From Robertmurraya sp. FSL R5-0851 (GTDB lineage: Bacteria > Bacillota > Bacilli > Bacillales > Cytobacillaceae): 64,000 nt of DNA. A model generated the notes under the pieces. It saw only the letters and a list, made by a program, of their open reading frames with translations. It was not told the DNA's origin and did no database searches. Of the stretch, positions 36,317-52,039 are shown in pieces. The translations under genes and the position numbers were made by a program. Numbering within the stretch: position 1 is the stretch's first letter; each line of letters opens with the position of its first letter. The stretch lies in assembly GCF_038002965.1 (NCBI RefSeq), contig NZ_JBBOOE010000001.1, positions 1,469,001-1,533,000 of the forward strand. The letters are read 5' to 3'.

Positions 36317-36322
36317 TTTTTA

Positions 36323-36594
36323 ACAAGTAAAAATTGCAAGTTGCGATGACAGGGATAGTAGAATTTATCAATGCTTTTTCTAGCGAGTTAACAGTTGGTG
36401 AGAGGTTAACAAAAGCGATAAGTTTGAATATCACCCTTGAGTACCAAGCTGAACGACCAGAAGGAATAGTAAGCTTTGGCGTTTAAATTCACGTTACGAA
36501 TTTTTGAGCGGATAGGTTATTTGCCTATCTACTAGGGTGGTACCGCGGGAATATAAGCCTTCTCGTCCCTTTTTGGGATGAGAGGGCTTTTTTG
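36323..36594 (+). promoter_or_regulatory. T-box riboswitch (tRNA-Ile) controlling ileS
   Basis: The 370-bp gap between divIVA and ileS is a T-box leader. Seen directly: stem I with the GGGATAGTA motif near 36350-36360; a candidate isoleucine specifier codon ATC at 36430-36432 in GAATATCACC; stem III near 36511-36529; the T-box AGGGTGGTACCGCG at 36534-36547 with TGGT, which fits an A discriminator base; and a terminator (15-bp stem 36555-36588, T run to 36594). Uncharged tRNA-Ile should stabilise the antiterminator and turn on ileS. Confidence 0.95.
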
Positions 36595-36660
36595 TATTTA
36601 CTTTTACTAAAACGGGTAACAATGAAGCTAGAAGAGGAAGATTTAGGAGGAAGTTTACAA

Positions 36661-39432
36661 ATGGATTATAAAGATACGTTATTGATGCCTCAGACGGAAT
36701 TCCCGATGCGAGGGAATTTGCCAAAGCGTGAACCAGATATTCAAGAAAAATGGAACCAAATGGATATTTATTCTAGAGTTCAAGATCGTACGAAGGATCG
36801 TCCGATGTTTGTTCTTCACGATGGGCCACCGTACGCAAACGGAGATATACACATGGGGCATGCATTAAATAAAATCCTTAAGGACTTTATTGTGCGTTAT
36901 AAGTCAATGAGTGGATACAACGCACCATATGTACCCGGTTGGGATACACACGGGCTGCCAATCGAGCAAGCTTTAACAAATAAAGGTGTTAAGCGTAAGG
37001 AACTTACAGTTGCAGAGTTTCGTAAGCTTTGTGAAGAGTATGCTTTAGGTCAAATTGATTCCCAACGTACTCAATTTAAGCGTTTAGGTGTTCGTGGAGA
37101 TTGGGAGAATCCTTATATCACTCTTGATCCAGCATATGAAGCACAGCAAATCAAGGTTTTCGGAGAAATGGCAAAGAAAGGCTATATTTATAAAGGTTTG
37201 AAGCCTGTATACTGGTCACCTTCTAGTGAATCGGCTCTAGCAGAAGCTGAAATTGAGTATCAGGACAAAAAGTCAGCTTCTATTTATGTTGGTTTCCCTG
37301 TCCAAGACGGTAAGGGTGTACTTGATACGGATACGGAGATTGTTATTTGGACAACAACTCCATGGACCATTCCAGCTAATCTTGGAATTTCTGTTCATCC
37401 AACTTTAAATTATGTTGTTGCTCAGGTGAATAATAAAAAGTACCTTGTGGCTGAAGAGCTTTTAGAAGCAGTAACAAACGAAATTGGTTGGGAAGAAGTA
37501 ACGGTAGTAAAGACGGTGAAAGGCCAAGAGCTAGAACATATTTTAGCGAAGCATCCGTTATATGAACGCACATCTTTAGTCATGCTTGGCGAACATGTCA
37601 CAACAGACGCAGGTACGGGGTGTGTTCATACGGCTCCAGGACACGGGGAAGACGATTTCTACGTAGGTCAAAAATACGGTTTAGACGTTCTTTGTCCGGT
37701 TGATGATAAAGGAGTTATGACGAAGGAAGCCGTTGGTTTCGAAGGACTTTTCTATGATACAGCCAATAAGCCGATTACGGAAAAGCTTCAAGAAGTGGGC
37801 GCTTTATTAAAACTAACATTTATTACTCACTCATACCCGCATGACTGGAGAACGAAGAAGCCTGTTATTTTCCGTGCAACAGCTCAGTGGTTCGCATCTA
37901 TCAAAGATTTCCGTGAAGACTTGTTGGAGGCTGTTAAGGAAACGAAGTGGGTTCCTGCTTGGGGAGAGACTCGTCTATTCAATATGGTACGTGACCGTGG
38001 AGATTGGTGTATTTCTCGTCAACGTGTATGGGGTGTTCCAATTCCTGTATTTTATGGGGAAGACGGCGAACCAATTATCACGGATGAAACCATTGAACAT
38101 GTATCCGGGTTATTCCGTGAAAATGGGTCAAATGTTTGGTTTGAAAGAGAAGCTAAAGATCTGTTACCTGAAGGCTTTACACATCCATCAAGCCCGAATG
38201 GTAAATTTACAAAAGAAACGGATATTATGGACGTTTGGTTTGATTCTGGTTCTTCTCACCAAGCGGTTCTTGAAGAGAGAAGCGATTTACAAAGACCAGC
38301 GGATCTATATCTCGAAGGTTCTGACCAATACCGTGGATGGTTTAACTCTTCATTATCTACAGGGGTAGCTGTAACAGGTAAGGCTCCGTATAAGGGAGTA
38401 CTAAGCCATGGTTTCGCTCTTGATGGTGAAGGTAGAAAGATGAGTAAATCAATTGGGAATGTTGTTGTTCCTGCTAAGGTAATGGATCAGCTAGGTGCAG
38501 ATATTTTACGCTTATGGGTAGCATCTGTGGATTATCAATCAGATGTTCGTGTGTCTGACGCTATCTTAAAGCAAGTAGCTGAAGTATACCGTAAGATCCG
38601 TAACACATACCGATTCTTATTAGGAAATTTAGCAGACTTTAATCCTGCTACTGATAAAGTAGAGTTTGATAAGCTTCGTGAAGTAGATCAGTTCATGCTG
38701 GTGAAGCTAAACAAGCTAATTAAATCTGTGACAAAGTCTTATGAAGAATATGAATTTGCGAGCATTTACCATGCGATCAATAACTTCTGTACGCTAGACT
38801 TAAGTGCATTCTACCTTGACTTTGCAAAGGACGTTCTATATATTGAGGCAAAGAATCACTATGAGCGCCGTGCCATCCAAACGGTTTTATATGAAAGCTT
38901 ATTAGCATTAACAAAATTATCAGCTCCGATTCTTTCTCATACAGCTGATGAGGTATGGGCATACATTCCTAATGTGGAGGAAGATAGCGTTCAATTAACT
39001 GATATGCCTTCACATGTTGACCTTCCTAATGCCAAGCAGCTTGAAGAAAAATGGACGAAATTTATGAAGGTTCGTGATGATGTCCTAAAAGCTTTAGAAG
39101 AAGCACGTAATGCAAAGGTAATCGGGAAGTCATTAACAGCAAAAATTAGCTTGTATCCGACTAGTGAAACAAAGGAACTTTTACAATCAGTTAAAGAAAA
39201 TCTTCAACAATTGTTTATCGTGTCTGGTTTTGAATTAGCTGGAGATATCGATTCTGCGCCTGCAGAAGCTGTAAAGCTTGAAACAGCTGCAATTGTCGTA
39301 TCAAAAGCTGAAGGTGAAACTTGTGAACGTTGCTGGACGGTAACAACAGAAGTTGGCAAAGTAGAGGATCATCCAACCCTTTGTCCACGTTGTGCGGATG
39401 TAGTAAAAGAAAACTACAGCCATCTTGTATAA
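36661..39432 (+). CDS. ileS: Isoleucyl-tRNA synthetase
   Basis: A 923-residue class I synthetase (B. subtilis: 921). HIGH motif GDIHMGH (about 62-68), large editing domain, KMSKS (about 593-597) and a C-terminal zinc finger (CERCWT ... CPRC, about 888-908). ATG 36661 follows TTAGGAGGAAG; the frame is open into the T-box terminator, but that part is leader RNA. A terminator follows the gene. Confidence 0.97.
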   Translation: MDYKDTLLMPQTEFPMRGNLPKREPDIQEKWNQMDIYSRVQDRTKDRPMFVLHDGPPYANGDIHMGHALNKILKDFIVRYKSMSGYNAPYVPGWDTHGLPIEQALTNKGVKRKELTVAEFRKLCEEYALGQIDSQRTQFKRLGVRGDWENPYITLDPAYEAQQIKVFGEMAKKGYIYKGLKPVYWSPSSESALAEAEIEYQDKKSASIYVGFPVQDGKGVLDTDTEIVIWTTTPWTIPANLGISVHPTLNYVVAQVNNKKYLVAEELLEAVTNEIGWEEVTVVKTVKGQELEHILAKHPLYERTSLVMLGEHVTTDAGTGCVHTAPGHGEDDFYVGQKYGLDVLCPVDDKGVMTKEAVGFEGLFYDTANKPITEKLQEVGALLKLTFITHSYPHDWRTKKPVIFRATAQWFASIKDFREDLLEAVKETKWVPAWGETRLFNMVRDRGDWCISRQRVWGVPIPVFYGEDGEPIITDETIEHVSGLFRENGSNVWFEREAKDLLPEGFTHPSSPNGKFTKETDIMDVWFDSGSSHQAVLEERSDLQRPADLYLEGSDQYRGWFNSSLSTGVAVTGKAPYKGVLSHGFALDGEGRKMSKSIGNVVVPAKVMDQLGADILRLWVASVDYQSDVRVSDAILKQVAEVYRKIRNTYRFLLGNLADFNPATDKVEFDKLREVDQFMLVKLNKLIKSVTKSYEEYEFASIYHAINNFCTLDLSAFYLDFAKDVLYIEAKNHYERRAIQTVLYESLLALTKLSAPILSHTADEVWAYIPNVEEDSVQLTDMPSHVDLPNAKQLEEKWTKFMKVRDDVLKALEEARNAKVIGKSLTAKISLYPTSETKELLQSVKENLQQLFIVSGFELAGDIDSAPAEAVKLETAAIVVSKAEGETCERCWTVTTEVGKVEDHPTLCPRCADVVKENYSHLV

Positions 39433-39442
39433 ATAATGGAAG

Positions 39443-39470
39443 AACTCTCTGGATTTCCGGGGAGTTTTTT
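39443..39470 (+). terminator. Intrinsic terminator after ileS
   Basis: Stem AACTCTCTGG / CCGGGGAGTT (two G-U pairs), four-base loop, six T. Confidence 0.87.
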
Positions 39471-39606
39471 CTTTGTTACGGGAATATGTATGAGTAATTA
39501 TTCCACTTTCGTTAATGATTGTTTTCGTTGTTAAATGTTGTTCGTGTCGAATCGTGTCCATCGCGATATACTAACGGAAAACATCTGAAAACGGAGGTAG
39601 AATAAA

Positions 39607-39891
39607 ATGGAAGCATTTGAACAAAAGCTCTATTTGGAACTCCGGAAATCGCGTACTGAATTAATGATGCAATTATCAAATTCGAAAGGATCTCCCTTAG
39701 TAAAACCACTTATTGAGGAAGAATTAAGAGACATTAATAGTGCCATTGAAAAATTGGAGAATGGTACGTTTGGCAGATGCGAAATATCAGGTGAATTATT
39801 ACCTCATGAACTACTTCAAATGGTTCCAACCTTAAAAACGGTGGAGGACTGTGGGAAGCTTGAACATTATTTATGTAAGCCGCTTTTTTAA
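39607..39891 (+). CDS. ylyA: DksA/TraR-like protein YlyA with degenerate zinc finger
   Basis: A 94-residue protein with an N-terminal coiled-coil hairpin (1-60) and a C-terminal segment at the position of the DksA/TraR zinc finger. Only scattered cysteines remain (GRCEISGE at about 56-63, then EDCGKLEHYLC near 82-92), so the CxxC ... CxxC site is incomplete. B. subtilis ylyA lies in the same place, between ileS and lspA, and is reported to affect sigma-G-dependent transcription in the forespore. Here the protein is shorter. ATG 39607 follows GGAGGTAG. Confidence 0.82.
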   Translation: MEAFEQKLYLELRKSRTELMMQLSNSKGSPLVKPLIEEELRDINSAIEKLENGTFGRCEISGELLPHELLQMVPTLKTVEDCGKLEHYLCKPLF

Positions 39892-39973
39892 TCAGAAGCG
39901 TTTACTGTCGTTTTTATAGAGAATGTGCTAAAATGCAAAGGGAATATTAAGAAAAGGTTTGGAGGTTTCCTTT

Positions 39974-40462
39974 GTGTTTTATTACATAATCGCATTAATT
40001 GTCATTATTCTTGATCAATGGACCAAATGGTTAGTTGTGAAAAGAATGGAGCTTGGAGAAAGCATAACCGTTATTGAAAACTGGTTTTATATTACCTCCC
40101 ACCGCAACAGAGGCGCTGCTTGGGGTATTTTACAAGGACAAATGTGGTTTTTTTACTTAATTACTGTGATTGTGATTATCGGGATTGTATATTATATTCA
40201 AAAGGCAGCAAAGGGTAAAATGCTTCTTGGAGTGGCTCTCGGATTAATGCTAGGAGGGGCAATTGGTAACTTCTATGATCGAGTAGTACATAAAGAAGTG
40301 GTTGACTTTATTCATACGTATATTTTTAACTATAATTTCCCTATCTTTAATATTGCTGATTCAGCCTTAGTTATTGGAGTAGGTTTATTAATGATACAAA
40401 TGTGGCAAGAAGAGCGACAATCTAAGGAGATAGCAAATGGAAAAAGTAATACAAACAATTAA
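39974..40462 (+). CDS. lspA: Lipoprotein signal peptidase (signal peptidase II)
   Basis: A 162-residue membrane protein with four helices. The catalytic aspartates are in NFYDRVV (about 102-108) and FNIADSAL (about 129-136); the conserved [10 protein letters not shown] is near 45-54. It cleaves the signal peptide of diacylated prolipoproteins. GTG 39974 is supported by GGAGG (39961-39965) and by the family start MFYYIIAL; a start at 39959 would place the ribosome site inside the gene. It overlaps the rluD-type gene by 26 bp. Confidence 0.95.
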   Translation: MFYYIIALIVIILDQWTKWLVVKRMELGESITVIENWFYITSHRNRGAAWGILQGQMWFFYLITVIVIIGIVYYIQKAAKGKMLLGVALGLMLGGAIGNFYDRVVHKEVVDFIHTYIFNYNFPIFNIADSALVIGVGLLMIQMWQEERQSKEIANGKSNTNN

Positions 40463-41348
40463 TGAAGAGCATAAAGGTGAAAGACTAGATAAGGTTCTTT
40501 CAAGTGTTAATAATGAATGGTCGAGGTCTCAAGTCCAGCTATGGATGCAAGAGGGCAATGTTGTTGTTAACGGTCAAAAAGTAAAAAGTAGCTATAAATG
40601 TTCGGTTGGAGATGTAATCGAAATCAGCATTCCTGACCCAGAGGAGCTTGATGTGGTTCCAGAGACTATGGACCTTGAGATTTTTTATGAGGATAGTGAT
40701 GTATTAGTTGTAAACAAGCCCAAAGGAATGGTCGTACACCCTGCACCTGGTCATACTACAGGGACACTTGTGAATGGATTAATGGCTCATTGTAAAGATC
40801 TGTCGGGAATCAATGGAGTTCTTCGACCAGGTATCGTTCATCGAATTGATAAGGACACCTCCGGCTTATTGATGGTTGCTAAAAATGATTTAGCACATGA
40901 AAGCCTAGTGAATCAACTCGTTGCAAAAACAGTGACTCGAAAATACCAAGCAATTGTCCATGGTGTAATACCCCATGATTACGGTACGATTGATGCTCCT
41001 CTTGCTAGAGACCCTAAAGATCGACAAAGCATGACTGTTGTTGATAATGGAAAGCATGCGGTGACTCATTTCCAGGTAATGGAGCGTTTTAAAGATTTTA
41101 CACTTGTCGAGTGTCAGTTAGAGACAGGACGTACTCATCAAATCAGGGTTCATATGAAGTATATTGGTTTTCCATTAGCAGGAGACCCCAAATACGGACC
41201 AAGAAAGACGTTAGATATAGGCGGACAAGCTCTGCATGCGGGTGTGTTAGGTTTTAATCACCCTCGAACCAATGAATACTTAGAATTTGAAGCACCTGTA
41301 CCAGAGTACTTTGTAGAGCTTCTCGAGTTCTTGAGAAATAATCGTTGA
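40437..41348 (+). CDS. RluD-type pseudouridine synthase YlyB
   Basis: A 303-residue protein with an N-terminal S4 domain (about 12-75) and a pseudouridine synthase domain whose catalytic aspartate lies in [15 protein letters not shown] (about 136-150). By family it modifies uridines in 23S rRNA helix 69 or a nearby site; the exact target is not visible. It follows lspA as in B. subtilis. Its stop codon overlaps the pyr promoter -35 box. Confidence 0.93.
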   Translation: MEKVIQTINEEHKGERLDKVLSSVNNEWSRSQVQLWMQEGNVVVNGQKVKSSYKCSVGDVIEISIPDPEELDVVPETMDLEIFYEDSDVLVVNKPKGMVVHPAPGHTTGTLVNGLMAHCKDLSGINGVLRPGIVHRIDKDTSGLLMVAKNDLAHESLVNQLVAKTVTRKYQAIVHGVIPHDYGTIDAPLARDPKDRQSMTVVDNGKHAVTHFQVMERFKDFTLVECQLETGRTHQIRVHMKYIGFPLAGDPKYGPRKTLDIGGQALHAGVLGFNHPRTNEYLEFEAPVPEYFVELLEFLRNNR

Positions 41349-41373
41349 CAAAGTTCTACATCTGATTTATGAT
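41345..41373 (+). promoter_or_regulatory. Sigma-A promoter of the pyr operon
   Basis: TTGACA (41345-41350) and TATGAT (41368-41373) with a 17-bp spacer; the -35 box overlaps the stop codon of the preceding gene. Transcription should begin near 41380, upstream of the first PyrR attenuator. Confidence 0.88.
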
Positions 41374-41379
41374 TTCTTT

Positions 41380-41503
41380 AGTTGAATAAGTCCTTTAAAG
41401 ACGGTCCTGTGAGGCTGAGAAGGAGACGGAATTTGTAAGGCAAAAGTATGCCTACAATCGTAATTCGTGTCCCCTCTAACCCACTAGGCTAGAGGTTTTT
41501 TTT
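41380..41503 (+). promoter_or_regulatory. PyrR attenuator 1 (pyr leader, before pyrR)
   Basis: The PyrR-binding loop GGTCCTGTGAGGCT (41403-41416) matches the consensus ARUCCNGNGAGGYU at 13 of 14 positions. It is followed by an antiterminator region and a terminator (CCTCTA ... TAGAGG, 41473-41495, then eight T). PyrR with UMP or UTP binds the loop, stabilises the anti-antiterminator and causes termination. Confidence 0.92.
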
Positions 41504-41515
41504 ATGGATAAATGA

Positions 41516-42070
<555 letters not shown>

Positions 42071-42087
42071 ATATAACCTTTTAAAAA

Positions 42088-42184
42088 AGCACAGAGAGGC
42101 TTTCAAGGGGAAATGTAGACTCGAGGGGAGAAATATATACCTTGACCTGCAACTAAACCCTCTTGTGCAAAAGAGGGTTTTTAT
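42088..42184 (+). promoter_or_regulatory. PyrR attenuator 2 (pyrR-pyrP gap)
   Basis: Binding loop AGCACAGAGAGGCT (42088-42101) matches 12 of 14 consensus positions; the two differences are in the 5' ARUC part. The terminator has a 10-bp stem (AAACCCTCTT / AAGAGGGTTT, 42155-42180) and a T run. This is the weakest binding loop of the three. Confidence 0.88.
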
Positions 42185-42212
42185 TTTAACAACCAAGAGG
42201 AGAGAAACATAC

Positions 42213-43514
42213 ATGAATAACAAACCAATCCTAGACGTACACGATATACCGAAACCAGTCCATTGGCTAACACTTAGCCTACAGCACTTATTCGCTATGT
42301 TTGGAGCTACCATATTAGTACCATTCTTAGTTGGACTTGATCCAGCGATTGCACTTATCTCCAGTGGATTGGGAACGATCGCGTTCCTTATGATAACAAA
42401 ATGGCAAGTACCTGCTTATTTAGGATCATCATTCGCTTTCATTACACCAATCATTGCTGCAAAAGCAGCAGGCGGTCCAGCAGGTGCCATGATTGGAAGC
42501 TTTATTGCTGGTTTAGTGTACGGAATTGTTGCACTAATTATAAAAAAAGCAGGTTACCGATGGATTATGAATCTCCTACCACCAATCGTAGTTGGACCAA
42601 TCATTATAGTAATCGGATTGGCTTTAGCAGGAACCGCAGTTAGTATGGCAATGAATAATCCAGCTGGAGAGTACAGCTTACTGCATTTCTCAGCAGCACT
42701 TGTAACATTAGTAGCAACCATTATTTTCTCCATCTACGGAAAAGGAACATTGAGCATGATTCCGATCTTAGCAGGTATCATTATCGGATATGTATACTCG
42801 TTAGTCGTAGGAATCGTGGATTTTGCCCCAGTAGCCGCGGCAAAATGGTTCGAAATGCCAAACTTCTTTGTACCATTCGTTGATTATGAAGTGAAAGTCA
42901 CACTTGATTTAGTATTATTAATGGCGCCAGTTGCCATCGTAACATTGTCAGAACATATTGGTCACCAGCTGGTATTAGGTAAAGTGGTGGGTCGTGATTA
43001 TATTAAAAACCCTGGCTTACATCGCTCGATCTTGGGAGATGGAACAGCCACTATGATTTCTGCCTTAATCGGTGGCCCTCCGAAAACAACATACGGGGAA
43101 AACATCGGAGTCCTAGCCATTACAAGAGTATACAGTGTATATGTACTTCTTGGAGCAGCAGTTGTTGCAACAGTATTTGGTTTCATAGGTAAAGTAACAG
43201 CACTGATAAGTTCAATTCCAACACCAGTAATGGGTGGAGTATCCATCCTCCTTTTCGGAATTATCGCATCATCAGGATTACGCATGCTAGTTGATAGCAA
43301 AATCGACTTTGGAGACAAACGAAACCTTGTGATTTCCTCTGTAATCTTAGTAGTAGGTATTGGAGGAGCAGTTATTAAAGTATCAGAAGGATTTGAAATT
43401 CATGGAATGGCATTAGCAGCTATCTTAGGGATCTTGATCAATTTAATCCTTCCAGGTAGACCGGAAGCTGCCGAAGATATGTTTGAAAGTGATAAGGAAA
43501 ATGAAGTAGCATAG
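42213..43514 (+). CDS. pyrP: Uracil permease PyrP
   Basis: A 433-residue NCS2 family nucleobase:cation symporter with about 14 membrane segments. LSLQHLFAMFGATILVPFLVGLDP (about 18-41) and the substrate-site motif TLSEHIGHQ (about 245-253) are typical of uracil permeases. It imports uracil when PyrR allows expression. ATG 42213 with AAGAGGAGAG (42195-42204) is chosen; the upstream part of the frame is the attenuator terminator. Confidence 0.95.
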   Translation: MNNKPILDVHDIPKPVHWLTLSLQHLFAMFGATILVPFLVGLDPAIALISSGLGTIAFLMITKWQVPAYLGSSFAFITPIIAAKAAGGPAGAMIGSFIAGLVYGIVALIIKKAGYRWIMNLLPPIVVGPIIIVIGLALAGTAVSMAMNNPAGEYSLLHFSAALVTLVATIIFSIYGKGTLSMIPILAGIIIGYVYSLVVGIVDFAPVAAAKWFEMPNFFVPFVDYEVKVTLDLVLLMAPVAIVTLSEHIGHQLVLGKVVGRDYIKNPGLHRSILGDGTATMISALIGGPPKTTYGENIGVLAITRVYSVYVLLGAAVVATVFGFIGKVTALISSIPTPVMGGVSILLFGIIASSGLRMLVDSKIDFGDKRNLVISSVILVVGIGGAVIKVSEGFEIHGMALAAILGILINLILPGRPEAAEDMFESDKENEVA

Positions 43515-43531
43515 TTTCACCTTTTAAAGAA

Positions 43532-45848
<2,317 letters not shown>

Positions 45849-45852
<4 letters not shown>

Positions 45853-46952
45853 AAAGGCAATTAATACTAGAAAACGGGACAGTTTTTATCGGAAAAGCTT
45901 TTGGAAGTGACACAGAAAAAATGGGAGAAGTGGTGTTTAACACCGGAATGACTGGTTATCAGGAAATTCTCTCTGACCCATCATACTGTGGACAAATCGT
46001 TACTTTTACGTATCCGCTTGTTGGAAATTACGGAATAAATCGAGATGATTTTGAGTCAATTTCTCCTTCTGTTCATGGAATGGTGGTTAAGGAAGCGGCA
46101 GAGTTTCCATCGAACTGGAGAAATGAAAAAACATTAGATGAATTATTAAAAGAAAAGAATATTCCTGGAATTTCAGGTGTAGATACAAGAAAGCTTACAA
46201 GAATTATTCGACAATATGGAGCACTAAAGGGAGCCATCTGTTCAATTGATGCAAGTGTTGAGGAAGTACTTGAAGAATTAAAATCACCATTTAGAAACGA
46301 TCAAGTAAAGCAAGTTTCCACAAAATCTGCTTATGCAAGCCCAGGTAGAGGAAGAAGAATCGTTCTTGTTGACTTTGGTATGAAGCATGGAATTTTACGC
46401 GAATTAAATAAGCGTGATTGTGACGTAATCGTTGTTCCTTATAACACAACAGCTGAAGAAATTAAACGTTTGAATCCAGACGGTGTGATGCTATCGAATG
46501 GACCTGGGGACCCTAAGGATGTTCCAGAAGCAATTGAAATGATTAAAGAAATTATTGGACATGTTCCTCTGTTTGGAATTTGTTTGGGTCATCAGCTTTT
46601 TGCCTTAGCATGTGGAGCAAATACGGTTAAGTTGAAATTTGGTCATAGAGGATCAAACCATCCAGTTAAGGATCTAGCAACAGGAAAAGTTGCTCTTACT
46701 TCACAAAACCACGGATACACTGTTGAAGAAGAATCGCTTCAAGGAACTTCATTAGAGGTGACACATATCGCCTTAAATGACGGTACGGTTGAAGGATTAA
46801 AACATAAAGAAGCAAAAGCATTTACAGTCCAGTATCATCCGGAAGCATCACCAGGACCAGAGGATGCAAATTATTTATTCGAACAGTTTTTACAGTTGAT
46901 TGAGACAGAAAAAGGGGAAGGTGCAATCGAATGCCAAAGCGTACAGATATAA
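45849..46952 (+). CDS. carA: Carbamoyl-phosphate synthase, glutaminase subunit (PyrAA)
   Basis: A 367-residue class I amidotransferase subunit. The N-terminal CPSase domain and the glutaminase domain with the catalytic cysteine in FGICLGHQ (about residue 245) and the His-Glu pair in [10 protein letters not shown] are visible. It supplies ammonia to CarB. In B. subtilis this operon copy (pyrAA) is separate from the arginine-specific enzyme. Start ATG 45849 overlaps the pyrC stop; the end overlaps carB by 22 bp. Confidence 0.96.
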
Positions 46953-49900
46953 AAAGCATACTAGTTATCGGATCAGGTCCGATCGTCATTGGACAAGCAG
47001 CAGAATTTGATTATGCAGGTACACAAGCGTGTATCGCATTAAAAGAGGAAGGATACCGTGTTATCCTAGTAAACTCAAACCCAGCAACAATCATGACAGA
47101 TACTACGATGGCAGATGCTGTGTATATTGAGCCACTTACTTTGGAGTTCGTTAGCACAATCATCCGAAAAGAACGTCCAGATGCACTTGTCCCAACACTT
47201 GGAGGACAAACAGGATTAAACCTAGCAGTAGAGTTAGCTAACTCTGGAGTTCTTGAAGAATGTAATGTGGAAATTTTAGGTACTAAGCTTTCAGCCATTG
47301 AGCAAGCCGAGGATCGTGATTTATTCCGTACATTAATGAATGACTTAGGCGAGCCAGTGCCTGAAAGTGAAATTATTCATACACTTGAAGAAGCGTATGA
47401 CTTCGTTGCACAAATTGGTTACCCAGTCATCGTTCGTCCAGCGTTTACACTTGGCGGAACGGGTGGAGGCATCTGTCATAACGAAGAGGAATTGGTTGAA
47501 ACCGTAACAAGTGGGTTGAAAAATAGCCCGGTTACACAATGTTTATTAGAAAAAAGTATCGCTGGATTCAAAGAAATTGAATACGAAGTGATGAGAGATG
47601 CTAATGACAATGCAATCGTTGTTTGTAATATGGAAAACATCGATCCAGTAGGTGTTCATACAGGGGATTCAATCGTTGTGGCACCGAGTCAAACGCTTAG
47701 CGATCGCGAGTATCAAATGCTTAGAAACACATCATTAAAAATTATCCGTGCCCTTGGGATTGAGGGTGGATGTAACGTCCAATTGGCATTAGATCCTGAT
47801 AGCTATGATTATTACATTATTGAGGTAAATCCACGTGTAAGTAGATCTTCTGCTCTTGCATCAAAAGCAACAGGATATCCGATTGCTAAGCTTGCTGCAA
47901 AAATCGCGGTTGGGTTAACACTCGATGAAATGATGAACCCTGTAACAGGAAAAACCTATGCAAGTTTCGAACCTGCACTTGATTATATCGTTTCAAAAAT
48001 TCCAAGATGGCCGTTTGATAAGTTCGAAAGTGCTAACCGCACCCTTGGTACACAAATGAAGGCTACTGGTGAAGTTATGGCGATCGGTCGTACTTTTGAG
48101 GAATCATTACTAAAAGCCATTCGTTCACTAGAAGCGAATGTGTTCCATTTTTCACTAAACGATGCAGATGAAATATCTGATGAGTTGCTTGAGAAACGTA
48201 TTCGTAAAGCTGGTGATGAGCGCTTGTTCTATATCGGGGAAGCGTTAAGACGTGGCGTTACGATCCAAACGATTCATGCTTGGAGCAAGATTGATTTATT
48301 CTTCCTTTCAAAATTCGCTAAAATTGTTGAGTTCGAAGCAAAGTTACAAGCTCTTCCATTTGATGAGGAGATTGCGAGAGAAGCAAAGGAATTTGGATTT
48401 GCTGATAGTACCCTTGCTAAGTTATGGGCAACAAATGAGCGTGCTGTTTACGATTGGAGAGTAGAAAAGGGGCTTGTTCCAGTTTATAAAATGGTTGATA
48501 CATGTGCAGCAGAGTTCGAGTCTGAAACTCCTTATTTCTACGGAACTTATGAAGATGAAAATGAATCGATTGTAACTGACCGTGAGAGTGTAATCGTACT
48601 TGGTTCTGGTCCAATCCGAATCGGTCAAGGAATCGAATTTGACTACTCAACGGTTCATGCAGTTTGGGCGATTCAAGAAGCTGGCTATGAAGCCATCATC
48701 ATTAACAATAATCCTGAAACTGTATCTACTGACTTCAGTATCTCTGATAAGCTCTACTTTGAGCCTTTAACAATCGAAGATGTTATGCATGTTATTGATT
48801 TAGAAAAGCCAGTTGGAGTTGTTGTCCAATTCGGTGGGCAAACAGCAATTAACCTAGCTTCAAAGCTTGTAGAAAGAGGAGTGAAGATTCTAGGTACGAG
48901 CTTGGATGATCTTGACCGTGCGGAAAATCGCGACCGCTTTGAAGCTGCATTGCAAGAGCTAGGAATTCCACAGCCGTTAGGAAAAACGGCAAGAACAGCG
49001 GCTGAAGCTGCTGTAATTGCTAACTCAATTGGATATCCGGTATTGGTTCGTCCATCATATGTACTTGGCGGTAGAGCGATGCAAATCGTATACCAAGAAG
49101 CTGAGTTATTGCAATACATGAAGGAAGCAGTAAAGATTAATCCAGAGCATCCGATTTTAATTGACCGTTACCTAACAGGAAAAGAAATAGAAGTAGATGC
49201 GATTTGCGATGGCGAAACAGTAATTATTCCAGGGATCATGGAGCATATTGAAAGAGCAGGAGTTCACTCTGGTGACTCAATCGCAGTGTACCCGCCACAA
49301 AGCATCTCACAAGCGGTAAAAGACAAGCTTGTTGATTATACGATTCGTTTAGCTAAAGGATTAGGAATCATTGGACTTTTCAACATTCAATATGTTGTTT
49401 CAAAAGAAGAAGTGTATGTGTTGGAAGTAAATCCTCGTTCAAGTCGTACGGTGCCGTTCTTAAGTAAAATCACAAACGTACCTATGGCTAATCTGGCAAC
49501 AAAAGCGATTCTGGGCCTATCACTGAAAGAGCAAGGTTATGAGACTGGACTGGTAGAAGAAAAGCAAGGTGTATTCGTTAAAGTACCAGTATTCTCTTTT
49601 GCTAAGCTAAGAAGAGTTGATATTACATTAGGACCAGAAATGAAATCGACTGGTGAGGTTATGGGGAAAGACCACACGCTTGAAAAAGCCCTTTACAAAG
49701 GATTAGTTGCTTCAGGAATGAAAATTCAAGGATTTGGATCGGTTCTTATGACGATTGCTGACAAAGATAAGCAAGAAGCTTTAGGGATCGCGAAGCGTTT
49801 CTTCTCAATCGGGTTCCGGGTAATGGCAACGGAAGGGACAGCGAAGTTCTTCCAAGAACAAGGAATTCCAGTGAAGGTTGTTGAGAAAATTGGTGGAGGC

Positions 49901-50142
49901 CACCCAGATATCGTTGATGTAATCCGTAACGGCCAAGCGCAATTTGTGATTAACACATTAACAAAAGGAAAGCAGCCAGAACGTGATGGTTTTAGAATTC
50001 GTAGAGAATCAGTGGAAAACGGTGTTCCTTGCTTAACTTCATTAGATACAGCAGAGGCCATTTTACGCGTAATTGAATCAATGAATTTTTCAGCTGAGGC
50101 GATGGAGAAAAGTCCCGCAAACAGCAGGGAGGCAGTACTATT

Positions 50143-50146
<4 letters not shown>
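46931..50146 (+). CDS. carB: Carbamoyl-phosphate synthase, large subunit (PyrAB)
   Basis: A 1071-residue protein with two homologous ATP-grasp halves ([17 protein letters not shown] near 173-189; [18 protein letters not shown] near 710-727), an oligomerisation domain between them and a C-terminal MGS-like regulatory domain (about 935-1060) that normally binds UMP or PRPP. It makes carbamoyl phosphate from bicarbonate, ammonia and two ATP. It overlaps both neighbours by a few bases. Confidence 0.97.
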
Positions 50147-51818
<1,672 letters not shown>

Positions 51819-51821
<3 letters not shown>

Positions 51822-51842
51822 TGTCAAAAGATTTATGAAAAC
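51819..51842 (+). repeat. Left terminal inverted repeat of the IS
   Basis: Begins TAGTGTCAAAAG. Compared with the reverse complement of 53627-53650 it matches at 18 of 24 positions, including an 8-base core TGTCAAAA. The TAG serves as the pyrD stop codon. Confidence 0.8.
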
Positions 51843-51889
51843 TACCTAAAGGGTTAGTTTCTCTCCTATTTACTGGATGGAGATGCGCC

Positions 51890-52039
51890 GCAATCGCTCT
51901 TGACAAACACGCCAATGGTTTGAGGATTGTTTAACAAGGGCGAAGGGAACAAAAGAAGGCATACCAAATAAGCCCTTGGTTGTTTCCATTTTAAACCATT
52001 GGCAAGTTCGGTTTGTCAAGAGTTCGCTCCGCCGATTGC
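51890..52039. repeat. Long imperfect palindrome in the noncoding end of the IS
   Basis: The 250-bp region between pyrD and the transposase stop holds a 150-bp imperfect inverted repeat. Paired segments are GCAATCG (51890-51896 with 52033-52039), CTCTTGACAAAC (51897-51908 with 52011-52022), GCCAATGGTTT (51911-51921 with 51993-52003) and AAGGGC (51936-51941 with 51972-51977). About 36-38 base pairs are possible, broken by small asymmetric loops. It could act as an RNA hairpin in either transcript, a transposase-binding region or a nested small element. No open frame of note lies in it. Confidence 0.85.
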
